Source: Lineus longissimus (Eukaryota; Nemertea; Pilidiophora; Heteronemertea; Lineidae). Taken from it: 64,000 nt of DNA. This document shows positions 10,515-21,657 of this stretch, piece after piece; the stretch's first letter is position 1, and each line of letters opens with the position of its first letter. The stretch is from assembly GCF_910592395.1 (NCBI RefSeq), contig NC_088325.1, positions 8,188,109-8,252,108 on the forward strand, given 5' to 3'. Under the pieces are notes generated by a model. The model did not search any database and was not told the DNA's origin. It saw only the letters and a program-made list of their open reading frames with translations. The position numbers were made by a program, and so were the translations under genes.

Positions 10515-13039
10515 ATGGCTTCTGGAAGGGCACACATGTCTTTAGGAGAGGTTCTGGCACAGATGGATGCTGATACCTGGGACTTAGACGAGCCAGAGGG
10601 GGATGAATTTACAGTGATGATTCTGACAATGCATTTAATGAAAACGAAAGAGCAGGCGGTATTGCTGCATACACTACACAGTCTCTGGGTATACCGGGGC
10701 ATGATACAGGGTTTCACAATAGTGATTTGGATTTCTTGGATGATCCCCAACCTGGTCCTAGTGGTGAACAAGCTACCCCCAACTCCCTTTCAAACTATGC
10801 AAGTAGTGATAATGATGTCCATAGTGGAGGGGAGGCACCCTGCTCAAAGGACTATGACCCTGCCCCTCAGCCAGTCCGTCGCGGACGAGAACGTGGTCGC
10901 GGACGAGGACGCGGTCGGGGACAAGGAAGAGGACAGCGTCGACAAGCTACCCCCAGCCCCAATTCAAACTATGCAAGTAGTGATAATGATATCAATAGTG
11001 GAGGGGATGCAATGGGCAGTGACTCTGGTGGTGGTAGTGAAGGGTCTGGGCCTCCTGTTGACCCTGTCCCTCAGCCAGTCCGTTACGGACGAGAACGTGG
11101 TCGCGGACGCGGTCGGGGACGAGGAAGAAGACAGCGTCGACAAGCTACCCCCAGCCCCAATTCAAGCTATGCAAGTAGTGATAATGATACCGGTATCAAT
11201 AGTGGAGGGGATGCAATTGGCAGTGACTCTAGTGGTGGTAGTGAAGGGTCTGGGCCTCCTGTTGTCCCTGTCCCTCTGCCAGTCGGTCGTGGACGTGGAC
11301 GTGGTCGTGGGCGTGGACGTGGTCGTGGTCGTGGGCGAGGTAGAGGAAGGGGTCAAAGGGTCATACCAATAGGCCCTGTGGCTCCAAATTATGATGCATT
11401 GGCAAACCTAGATGCCAATGGGTGGAATCAAGCATATAATCCAATGGCACACATGATCTGGGACTATGCTGGGACCCCTGAGCCTACAAGATACATGACT
11501 GAAGATGAAGTGAAGGGGGCCAAGGCCAAGCAATACTTTCAACTGTTTTTCACTCCTGATGTCATGCAGCACATTCTTGATGAAACTAATGGTTATGCCA
11601 ATAGACAAAGGGTACAGAATCCACAGAAGCATAGGTCCAAATGGTATGATGTATCTATGCCGGAGCTAGAAATTTTCCTTGGTATGACATTGCTGATGGG
11701 CATCATTCGTCTTCCTACTTACCACATGTACTTTCAAACAGAACATAAGTTACTTGCTACCAACATTGCAGATCCTATGGCCAGGGGCAGATTTCTTCAG
11801 ATCAAACGCTATCTCCATGTTGCTGATGAGACTGTAGCTGACCCAGATGACAAACTGAGAAAGGTGAGACCATTATTGGATTTGGTCACCCCTCATTTCG
11901 CTGAAGAATATGTGATGGATCAGGAGACGGCAATTGATGAGGCGATGATTCCTTACAAGGGGAGACTGAACATCAAACAATACATGTCTGCCAAACCAAC
12001 AAAATGGGGAATCAAGGTATGGTGCTTGAATGAGGATAGGACTGGATATGGTTGGCGACTTCAGGTTTACACTGGGGCAGGGGCGGATGGCGTACCAGAG
12101 ACAAATCAAGCCACAAGGGTTGTCCTTGACCTGATGTTTGGTTTAGGTGATCAAGGCTATCATCTGTATACAGACAATTTGTACACCAGCCCCATACTTG
12201 CTTCTATCCTACAGCAGAATCATATCTGCACTTGTGGCACAATCAGGGTATACCCACACCCCAGGCGATACTTCCAAAGAGAAATCGTTGTCACAAAGAA
12301 TGAGGCGAAACGGCTGGACCGTGGCAACTATGTCTGGAGAACCAATGGTCCCCAAGTTGCCATGAGGTGGATGGATAAAAAACCAGTCTATCTGCTCTCA
12401 ACCATTCAACCTCCACATCTTGGTAATGATCAGTTGCCAAATGTGAGAAGATTTGCCAGGGATGGAGAGGCCCAACTTATCCCTGCTCCTCCTGCTGAAG
12501 TCGAGTACGTCACCAACATGAGAGGGGTCGATCGCGCTGATCAGAAGATACAGCTCTACAATGCAGTTAGAAAAAGTGTGAAATGGTGGAAAAGGGTCTT
12601 CTACTATCTGATTGAAGTGTCCATCAACAATGGCCATATCATTGAAACCAAACAGAGGCAGAAATATGATATCAAGACAAGGTCGATTCTTGATTTCAAA
12701 GTTTCACTTGCTGAGGAGCTTATTGATGGGAGGTCTGTGAGAAAGAAAAAGGGAAGGTTCTCAGGGGATGATGTGAATGAAGCAAGGCTTGATAACACTG
12801 GACACATGCCAGTACACAGTGGGGATCAACATGACTGCAAAGTCTGCAACAGCAAAAAAATTGCAACCCAGCATCATGGAGATGTGCGTCCAAAGAACTC
12901 AGGACCTGGCTGCACATACTTTACTGAACGTCACAGGACACAAGTCCGCTGTGAGAAGTGTGATGTAGCTCTCTGTATGTCAAAGGACAGGAACTGTTTC
13001 AGGCTGTATCATATTTACACTAGGTACTGGGAACATTAG
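10515..13039 (+). CDS. piggyBac transposase with RG-rich N-terminal repeats
   Basis: The protein cuts and pastes the element at TTAA sites. The uninterrupted frame 10727-13039 codes 770 residues. Residues about 20-215 form three imperfect repeats of an SNYASSDND segment followed by (RG)n runs such as RGRGRGRGRG. The DDE_Tnp_1_7 core follows, with the three aspartates in AIDEAMIPYKGR, YTDNLYTSP and MRGVDRADQ. The C-terminus is a cysteine-rich zinc-binding domain (CKVC, CEKC, ending RYWEH). The likely true start is 10515 (MASGRAHMSLGEVLAQMDAD). That frame joins the main one only across a one-base shift near 10608, in a T run, where DEF should continue into SDDSDNAFNENE. So either the N-terminus is frameshifted or the 10727 methionine is used. 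Apart from this the gene looks intact. Confidence 0.9.
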
Positions 13040-13691
13040 TTAGATTCTTGATAAAACAATTTGCTTCAAAAGACAGTGACTAACAAGCAAGAATTTTTTT
13101 GGATAGCTAACGTTTATTCAAAAACTGCAGCAAATTGGTTCTTTGATACAAATTTCAGTGAAGGAACAAAGCATGCCAGTTATATATATATGTGTTTTCA
13201 ATGTGTTACATTCATATTACATTCTTATAAGGATATAACATGAGGATATACAATATAAACTGTAAATACGTTCAAGTTATCATTGGGAGTAATCGGGCCT
13301 AATATTCAAATCGTACAGCATCATCAAAGTCAAGAACAAAAGTAAACATTTCTGGTGAGTTACTTTTTTATTTCATTTTTCTTTGTTTTGCCCTTGCTTT
13401 TCAGGTATTTTTCACCAAAATTTGACAGTTTTTGACCCACAAAAAAAATTTGGGGGGAGAAAATGACGAAAATATATGATTTTTCAGGTTTTGGCGGCCA
13501 TCTTGGATTTTTCAGGTAACCATGGTAACACCAATTTTGGCAAAAACAATAGGAAAATAAAGTATACACCTGATGACAGCTGCAAAAAAAAATTAGACCT
13601 CTAGGTGTACCAGAAGTATTTTAAAATGATTTTTGAAAAAAATACTATCAAAAATGGGTAATTTGCAAAAAGCAATTCAGGCTGCAAAGGG
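13040..13691. other. piggyBac 3' untranslated region
   Basis: A+T-rich sequence between the transposase stop and the right terminal repeat. It contains AATAAA-like and poly-A-rich stretches but no coding signal. Open frames here (13061-13243, 13360-13569 minus) have low-complexity composition and no motif. Confidence 0.6.
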
Positions 13692-14222
13692 TTAAACTAA
13701 AAGTATGGCCTTTCATGTATCATGTTCAGATGTCTAAGATCAGTCACACTTTTCTTTTCAACGTGTTTCAAGCCACATCAAAGTGCACGAACGTTCAGTT
13801 CTCAGTTCAGAAATAACATAGACAATTTAGAAAGGGAGATGTAGTGTAATCCCTATTGCCCCTTTAAGAGTCACTACAGTATGGTGCTGCCACCTTCACG
13901 TCAACGGGTTAACATTGTAATTGCTTCTTTTATCAAACTTGCATTGTTTACATCTGTCTTATTCAAGTGAACCGTACCCCCAATCCAGCAAAGGACAATA
14001 CTTCCACATAATAGTCTGGTAAAACATACATCACATGCTACAATATAAGATGTTATATGATTGGCTCACTAAGGCAAAGAAGGCGGTGCCTGCAAGCACG
14101 TGGCTCTGGAAAAACATATTTATGGTACAATAAATTAATCAAAATTAATCAAAGCATGATCTTTTATAAACATTGGAAGGAAATTTATGGTACAATAAAT
14201 TAATCAAAATTAATCAAAGAAT
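13692..14222 (+). repeat. Satellite block 4 (half monomer)
   Basis: The satellite resumes exactly at the piggyBac right TTAA and runs to aatcaaagaat (14212-14222). That 11-bp string is repeated at 18585-18595 as the target duplication of the following LINE. Confidence 0.93.
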
Positions 14223-17200
14223 TTCTTCTTCTTCTTCTGCGTTCAGATTTTCATAACCATTATAACCTCAAGTCGTGCGCTGCGACAAAATCGGCTGTTT
14301 GTTGCAGGTCTTCAGCTGTTCCCCATAGCTTAGTCTTCAGTGACAATGGCTCCGGGCAAAATTCCTGTCTTCTTTTCATCAAGGGACAGTCCTGCAGAAT
14401 GTGCCTTGGCGTTTGGTTGCCGAGTCCACATTCGCAGGAAGCAGTTGGATGGAGCCCAAGTCTCTTCAGGTGCTGGTGGAGTTTGCAGTGCCCTGTACGG
14501 AGTCGATAGATGGAAACTTGGCCTTTTCGGTCAAGTTGGTGGATGCTGTCTTTCCATGGCTGGTACCCGTCAGTGTCGTCTCTCCATTGGTTTTTCAGCT
14601 TCGTCTTGAGTAATGTTTTTGATTCCCGGTAGGTCATTCTGGTTTTTGTTTGGTACTGCTTGCTACCTTCCTTCGCCAATTGATCTGCTCGTTCATTTCC
14701 TGGTACTCCTACATGAGCTGGTATCCATTGGAGGACTACTCTTCTGTCTTGAAGAAGACTACTTACGTTCTTCAGTAGATTCTCCGTCAGTTGGTCTGGT
14801 GTTGCAGCCATAAGGGCCTGTAATGCGGACAGTCGGTCAGCAGGACGAGATTGTCTCCTACATCTTCTTGGGTGGTGATCAGATAGTCAGTGGCTGAGGT
14901 TAGGGCTTGCATCTCAGCTCTGTAGTTTGAGCAGAGAATGCTGGATGTTACGGATATGGAGTGGGAGCTTCTGTCTTGAAGTTTGATAAAAACACCACTT
15001 CCTCCATTGCTAACTGCATTCTGAGATGAGCCATCTGTATAGACGTTTGTCCAGGTACTATGGGGATACTTTCTGTCTATCATCTCGAGGGTGAGTGCCT
15101 TCTGGCCTTGCGGATCCTTTTTTGCTCGAGGCTTGGAACATGGAGCTCTATCTCTGGAAGATTACGTTCCCTTGACCAGTTGGAAATTGTGAGGTCTTCG
15201 CATAGATCAGGTTCGCTTTCCAGTATGTCCTGGTGTTCCTTTTGCAGGGCCTTTGTGATGGTGTTGATGCTCTTGCGCTTCAGCCTCGTCATCGGTACTT
15301 TTCGGAGCACGTGGTGTAGGGGATGGGTCTTCAACCGATTACTTTTTTCTCCCTGTGTTACTTTTTTCTCCCCGTCTTGTATTCTTTTCTTAACTCTAGG
15401 GGTTGAATGGCAGCTGTTTTCTCCATGTCCCGAATTGGTGTGCTTCGCATTCCTCCAAGGATGATTCTAAAGCCCATATTTTGAACTTTGTCCAGCTTTG
15501 CTTTGGTAGTGTCAGATGCAGTTACCCATGTGGTAGAGGCGTACTCCATGATTGGTCTTACTGCCCCTATATATACTTGTCTGAGGATTTTGGTCAAGGC
15601 TCCCCAAGTCGTTCCTGCCAGCTTTTTCATCAGTGATAATTTCTTGATAGCCTTTTCCTGGATTGCTTGGATGTGTGGGTTCCATGTCAGGCGCTTGTCT
15701 ATGGTTCCTCCTAGGAAGACAGTTGATTCCACTTGGGGTATTGGTTGTGTTCCGATGTGAAGGTTGATTTCTTCCTTCTTCGTTGATAATGAGAAAAGGA
15801 TGCTGGCCATCTTAGCAATGTTGACATCAACGAACGACTTTTTCGCCAGAGTTTCACTTGGTTTACCATGGTCTGAGATCTCTTCATGGCTGTTGATACA
15901 TATCGGCAGGCAGTCCAAGCTGCAAGGTCGTCTGCATGGAGTGTGTTGCCAATGTGTTCTTCAAAGGATTCTGTGATGGTATCGATGTACACCAAAAAGA
16001 GGGTGGGTGAGATACCTCCTCCTTGTGGAACGCCTTCTCTCAAATTCACGAGGTTGCTGGTGGTACCATCAATTTTCACTCTTGCGCTGCGGTTGTGAAG
16101 GAAGTTTTGTAGCCAGTTGTGCATTTCCCCTTGGATTCCTATCTCGAGTAACTTCAGGAGAAGCCCTTCCTTCCAGACCTGGTCAAAAGCCTTCGAAAGA
16201 TCGAAGAAGACAGCAATGACATGTTTCTTCTCCTGGAAGGCATTTTTGATGTCTTGTGCTAGGTAGGCGAGCTGGTCTTCAGTGCTTCTGTGTTGCCTGT
16301 ATCCAGACTGGGTGTGGTTAAGGAGTGATTTGCTCTCTAGATACCAAATAAATCTTTTGTTGACGATTCGCTCCATCAGCTTACCGACACAACTAAGTAG
16401 GCTTATAGGTCTGTAGCTCTTCGGGCTTTTCTTGTCTTTGCCTTTCTTGTGTATAGGAGTGATGTTGGCCGCTTTCCATTTGGTTGGTACTCGACCAGTC
16501 TTCCAGCTGTGATTGAATATCTGGAGGAGTACGTTCTTGGCTCCAGATCCGAGGTTTTTTAGCATCTCATTGGTAATCTCATCAGGGCCTGGGGCTTTCT
16601 TCATCTTTAGTTTTCCTAGGGCTGATTCCAGTTCTTGGAGGGAAATGGATTCAGTCATGCATGCGTCTGGCTTAGATGTTGTTTTCCCTTTGATTTCTTC
16701 CATTTTCTCTCTCACCTCTTTTGTTCTCTCCCTGGTGACTTTGGTTTCACTCTCCTGTTGATAGCTGTGAGCGAGGGCGTTTGCAACTGCTTTACCAGTC
16801 ACAAGGCCTCGCTCAGTTTGTAGAGTGATTTTGGCTCTTTTCCAGCTGTCATCGTTCAGAGTTTTGGTTAGTTGCCAAAGTTTTGTGAGTCTTTCTCCAT
16901 GTTTAGGGAAGCAGTTTTCTCACTCCAGCTAGTGCGCATTTGCTGCAACATTTCCCGGTTGAAAAGTGCTTTAGCTTGGTTATGTTTGGCGACATTTTGG
17001 TCTGATGGGTGATTCTCCATTATCTCCAATACAGCTTGTAGTCCTTACGTCTCCCTCGTGGTATTGAAAGCTTTGCTGCTTCAAGTGTGGCGGAGTTAAA
17101 GACAGCTGCATTTCTGTCAACGTTTCGCTTTGAGAGTATGAGAGACTGTGTTGTCCTGTTGGTCAGTGTTTTGAAGAGAGGCCAGTTGGCCTTCTTGTAG

Positions 17201-18584
17201 TTCCAGCTGGGCGGCAGATACTGGTCTTCTGGCTTTGCTTGTTTGCCTATGGTCAAGATGATAGGTTTGTGATCGCTACCACCTAACTGCTCGCAGACTT
17301 CCCTTTGGTTGATTTTCTGTATCTTGTCTGTCGCTATGGCTAGGTCAGGGCTGCTAGTCTATCTCCAGGCTCTGGAGTAGAAGGTCGGTTCATCGTCTGG
17401 CTGGTTTATGAGGACCAGCTGGTTGTCTGTTATCCACTGTTCTACCTCCTCACCCTTTGAGTCTAGGTCCTGGTATCCCCAACTTGGTGAGTGGCTATTG
17501 AAGTCTCCGACAGTGATCCAGTCCTCTGAGTCTGGTGATATGTCGTTCAGCATTGCTTTGTCAGTTGGTGAGTAAAGATTACATACTGTAAAGTTGTCCT
17601 TTGGTAGGATTAGACTTACAGTCAGCGACTCGGTTTCTGCTGTTCCTGATCTTCTTGTTTCTGCTGACACGATGTTGTTTCTCAAAAGTGTAAGCACCCC
17701 TCTCTTTGGGCGATTTTCTCTGTCCTGTCTGTAGGATTCATATCCTCTGATAGAGAACCAGTGTGCACTGTTGAGAAATGTTTTTTTGGATGCAGCATAC
17801 ATCGACTTCGTGGGCCTTGAGGAAGTGTTGGAGTTCGCTTTTCTTACGTCGTACTCCTTCTGCATTCCATTGCATAATTTTCATCTTGTGACTAGTAGCT
17901 TAACTCTGCCCTCCCCAAGTCACATTGGGAGGTACAGAGGTGCCAGTAGCTGGTGCTTGGCCCCCCTGAGACTGGAGGCCCAGCATCGTCGTTACCTGGC
18001 ATTTACCCATAATGACGACACCACATCGATCTAAGGTTTGTTGCATGGTTATCATCTGCTACGCGTGGACACACGATTTCTCCCAAGCCGTGTCGGCTAG
18101 TGTCCTCCGTCTTCGGTGGTTAGGCTTTGTATGGGGTTCCTCTACCCTTAGGTGGACTGCCTGTCAGGGCTCTCGGGCTCCACCTGTCTGCTTTAGATTC
18201 TTGCCTGCCAAGGCTAACGAGTGACATCTCCCCGGGTTTGTTTTTTGGAGTGTTCCTTCTCCTAGATGCCTTGCCAGCCAAGGCTGTTCAAGCGGTATCT
18301 GCCCGGGTTTTATATCAGAGTTTTCCATCTCCTAGACTAGTTGCCGGCCAAGGCTAAGGAGGCCAGTCTCCCCTGGAGAACTTTCTCCACTGCCCAAGGT
18401 GACTAGTCACTTGTGTGTCTGGTCGCCTGGGTGTCTAGTTTCCACTAGGCTATGCTAGTGGAGAACTAGATGGCCGTTGGCTCTAGATAAGCTCATCCGC
18501 CCTTGGTGACTAGTCACCAGCCTGAGACAGGTGGCACTGGCTTACAGGTTACCAGTGGCAGGTAGCTAACCTGACCTGACATTA
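14223..18584 (-). mobile_element. Full-length LINE with RNase H, 11-bp target duplication
   Basis: The element lies on the minus strand. Its 3' end is an (AGA)n tail at 14223-14237 and its 5' end is at 18584. It is flanked by aatcaaagaat on both sides (14212-14222 and 18585-18595), which is a target-site duplication inside the satellite. The order 5' region, AP-type endonuclease, reverse transcriptase, RNase H places it in the RNase H-bearing LINE groups (I, Nimb and relatives). About 700 bp of 5' leader (17885-18584) contains three diverged copies of a module with GCCAAGGCT near 18200, 18270 and 18345. The 5' end looks complete. Confidence 0.9.
14260..17884 (-). pseudogene. LINE ORF2: endonuclease, reverse transcriptase, RNase H
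   Basis: ORF2 makes the target nick and copies the element RNA into DNA. The start at 17884 gives MKIMQWNAEGVRRKKSE, the classic opening of an AP endonuclease. ITVGDFNSHSPSWG (about 17500) and FYSRAWR are endonuclease motifs. The reverse transcriptase (16802-15711) shows KAPGPDEITNEMLK, SYRPISLLS, FFDLSKAFDQVW, GVPQGGGISPTLF and the catalytic box as LHADDLA. RNase H (15083-14260) has YTDGSSQN, NYRAEMQAL, VLLTDC and QWIPAHVGVPGNERAD. The frame changes after the endonuclease N-terminus, near 17360, after the RT, and inside RNase H (about 14815), with a probable missing base there. This copy cannot make a full protein. CCHC-type ORF1 was not found. Confidence 0.88.
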
Positions 18585-19354
18585 AATCAAAGAATGATCT
18601 TCTATAAACATTGGAAGAAAATTTATGGTACAATAAATTAATCAAAATTAATCAAAGAATGATCTTTTATAAACATTGGAAGGAAGTAGGGATAAATTAT
18701 ATTTCAGGTTTACTAAGACCAGACAAAACAGTCATACCTTTTGAATCACTAGGACTAAAAGCAACCGAATAGTTCAAATGGAGAGGGTTAATGGATGTTA
18801 TTATAAATAAGATTTGGGTTTATAATTTTAACACTGGTAACAATAATGTAAGATCTACGCAGAAACCGTAGAAGTCTAAGAGACAATCATGCCCAACGGT
18901 ATAAATCAGCCTCAAGTGACTGATGCCTACCTGAATTCAGCTACAGGTGACCGATAGCGACATTAGGAGATCAACCAGATTGGTGAAGCCAGTAGATCGC
19001 TTGGATTTGTAAACTGCGAAAGCATCTTAAAGCCTTAGACGCTATATTTCAATCAACCAAATTTCAGTTTGCAAAGCGTTATGTAACCTCTATGATGCAT
19101 GTCCAGGTTGAGTCCTTAATTCAGTATTTCTGGTTTAAACTAAAAGTATGGACTTTCATATATCATGTTCAGATGTCTAATATAAGTCAGACTTTTCTTT
19201 GCAACGTGTTTCAAGCCACATCAAAGTGCACGAACGTTCAGTTCTAAGTTCGGAAATAACATAGACAATTTAGAAAGGGAGATGTAGTGTAATCCCTATT
19301 GCCCCTTTAAGAGTCACTACAGTATGGTGCTGCCACCTTCATGTCAACGGGTTA
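18585..19354 (+). repeat. Satellite block 5
   Basis: The monomer interrupted by the LINE continues here. Its LINE-like frame has a stop at the position of the tryptophan in the EWFKW motif (tagttcaaatgg near 18770). The block breaks off at cgggttaa (19354), where the satellite would continue cagtgtaattgc. Confidence 0.9.
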
Positions 19355-19700
19355 AGGGGCCTTGTCCAAATTATTCGCCGAAATTCACCGGCGAATTTCT
19401 GGCGAATTTACGGCGAATTTTTACAAGTTCGCCAAAATTCGCCAAAACCTCCTCAAAAATCGTCAAAAATTCGCCAGAAATCGCCTAGAATTCGCCATAA
19501 AATCGCCATTAATTCGCCGAGAATTCGCCATAAAATCGCCACAAATTTGCCGGAAAATCGCCACAAATTCGCCGGAAATTCGCCAAAATTTCGCCGAGAA
19601 ATCGCCGCTGGTATTTCAATGAACTTCGCCGAAATTCGCCGATCGAAATATATCTGGCTCAAATTCGCCACAAATCGCTACAATCTGGCGAAAATCACCT
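19355..19700. repeat. ATTCGCC-rich short-period array, copy 1
   Basis: About 340 bp of degenerate units of 9-12 bases built on aaattcgccg / aaaatcgcca. It begins with ggggccttgtccaaatt directly after satellite TTAA, which resembles the G-rich start of a Harbinger-type terminal repeat. Translated frames through it are only period artefacts (KFAIKSP, REFAIKSP). Confidence 0.75.
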
Positions 19701-20274
19701 CCTCGCCGGTTCCTCGTTGCAATGTCGTAAAAATAGAAGATCTGTAGCTACCTTGTGTTGGATTATAAAAAATATTGGCCAAAAATAGTACATCCACTGT
19801 CAATGTAGAACTGACTGTTCAATGCACGTCTACAGAGCAAAAACATTATAATTATTACTATAGTCCAGGTAACCTCGACCGCCGGGGCTGCGTCGATTCA
19901 CTAGGAATAAAGCCCAAAATGTACAGCCAATGTACAGAGCACTGAGAAATACTGAACGCTCCGGTATTCAGTAGGCACGAGGATACCTGGGAATCCCCAG
20001 CCTAATACCATTAGTCCCCACGGTGGCGCTGAAGTCGCTGCCTTGGGATCTCACTTATGTTCGTTTATCTGGTCGCGCCGTGTATCGTAGAATAGGAATA
20101 AGTAAATAACCACATTAACGAGGCAAAAAACACTAACTGGTAATTTTTCATTTAGTCATCCAAATCTATTTTCAGTTATTCAAGAAATAGCTAATGTTTT
20201 GTGCTGGCTATAATTTAATCATTTTTTTGAAACGAAAGCCTCGTTCGAAGCTGGCTCTGTACAACTATCCAAGA
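19701..20274. other. Spacer between the ATTCGCC arrays
   Basis: About 570 bp with no open frame of note and no similarity to other parts of the window. Confidence 0.4.
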
Positions 20275-20465
20275 TTTTCACTTCGCCTCTCCTCGTCGAA
20301 ATTTGCCTGATATAAATTTCGCCAACGTTCAATCGTCGAAAAATCGTCGGGAATTCGCCGAAAGTTCGCCTGAAATTCGCCTGAAATTCGCCATAAAATC
20401 GCCGCTAATTCGCCACAAATTCGCCGAAATTCGCCTTCAAAATCGCCCAAACTTCGCCAAACAGC
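20275..20465. repeat. ATTCGCC-rich short-period array, copy 2
   Basis: The same kind of units as at 19355-19700 (ttcgccgaaagttcgcctg, aaattcgccataaaatcgcc), over about 190 bp. It lies immediately left of the decayed Harbinger genes. Confidence 0.75.
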
Positions 20466-20662
20466 GTTTCTGCAGCACATGTTTATTGGCTGACATTCGT
20501 TTTCTCTCTGTGTTGCTGGTAAGATGTCGGAATCTGATTCATCCATCGACACTGTGGGGGATACTGCGGTTGTCGACCTTTAAATGACTTTTGTCTCAAT
20601 CTTGAGATTGTTCCCACAGTCCTTTTGAGCAAATCTCAACTCCCAAAAACAAAAGAAAAGAA

Positions 20663-21293
20663 AAAAAGTTGCGCTAAAGGAATTCTTGGAGAAATACAAA
20701 GAGGCAGTTGGACAAGAAATGACTGAGAAGCAATTGCAGAAAAAGTTAACAAACATGAAGACAGATGTCAAGCACAAGGCCGATGAAAGAAGAACGGGCA
20801 ATAAAGCGATCATGCTGAAAAAGTGGGAGCAGATGCTGCTGTCTCTGATGCAGGCAGACACTAATCCAACTATCAATGTGTGAAAGGTAAGTTGAAATTC
20901 AAAATGAAATGTCGTTATACATACAAATGTCTGAAGTTTATACATGTACTTCAAATATCACTATGTCCAGGTGGCATGTACGTTGGGATATTTAAAATGT
21001 GTTGCTTAAAATGACATTAATTTGTTTCCAGGTGACATGTCCATTGGTATAGCTAAAAAGCACACTGCTTCTGCTGCAGTGGGTTCTGCCACGTATCTCG
21101 TGGATAAGGCTGACACGTCCTAAAGAACCGATTTTCCGCCTTCCGAAAATACTAGGAAAAATGTTGCCGTCATCCCCCCAAGGCCTGAAAAGAAGCAGAA
21201 ACGTTTATCAGCAGAAACTCAAGAAACGGAAAACCTAACGAAGACCGAACTGCAACGGTTAGTTCTGCTGGAGCAACTACAAGTGGCCCGATA
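20663..21293 (+). pseudogene. Harbinger Myb/SANT-like accessory protein, fragments
   Basis: Two coding pieces run opposite to the transposase, as the accessory gene of Harbinger elements commonly does. The first (about 20670-20883) reads KEFLEKYKEAVGQ, then KKLTNMKTDVKHKADERRTG and LKKWEQMLLSLMQ, a helical basic segment of Myb/SANT-like type. The second (about 21164-21293) reads VAVIPPRPEKKQKRLSAETQ, then LTKTELQRLVLLEQLQVAR and a stop, a typical coiled C-terminal tail. A splice-donor-like AAAGGTAAGT at about 20884-20893 lies just after a stop, so the first exon may be damaged. The N-terminus was not found. The family assignment rests on layout and composition only. Confidence 0.55.
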
Positions 21294-21543
21294 ACAGAAA
21301 GAAAAGCTGAAGTCGAATTCGGGAATCGATGAATATGAATTGTTAGGCCTATAATTCAGAAATCCATAACTGTATTTTTCTAAGGTTGTAATGAGCATCA
21401 TAGTGTCATCATTAAAGAACATTAATCAAGATAGCAAACATTTCTTATTATTCCAAATGACAATGATGTTATGTAAGCTATTCCTTTGGCGGCGGCACAA
21501 ATCATACTAAGGTGATAAACGAAGCTTTACCTGTAGCCCAGCT

Positions 21544-21615
21544 TTATTCCAGGAGTTGCGCGATTGTGCGGCGTTTGTCCAGGCCTCGTTGCCTCACCCT
21601 AGGGTCAACCACTTT

Positions 21616-21657
<42 letters not shown>

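Larger units (their letters stand above)
9451..13691 (+). mobile_element. piggyBac transposon inserted in satellite TTAA
   Basis: The element starts CCCTTTGCAGCCTGA and ends with the exact inverted copy of those 15 bases. Both ends are flanked by TTAA (9447-9450 and 13692-13695). Joining the flanks restores the satellite phrase tctggtttaaactaaaag, so the insertion site is exact. A perfect 28-bp palindrome lies directly inside the left end at 9461-9488. A 5'-truncated LINE (about 9590-10455) sits between the left end and the transposase gene. TTAA duplication and the encoded transposase both identify piggyBac. Confidence 0.95.

Noticed and set aside
10515-11372. 285-codon plus-strand frame with long V/L runs
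   Set aside because: After the first 30 residues it is the out-of-frame reading of the RG-rich piggyBac repeat. The real protein is in the frame of 10727-13039.
19362-20587. Several 65-95 codon frames in both strands rich in KFAIKSP or ANLWRFSG
   Set aside because: They are translations of the ATTCGCC short-period array, where repeat period keeps several frames open.
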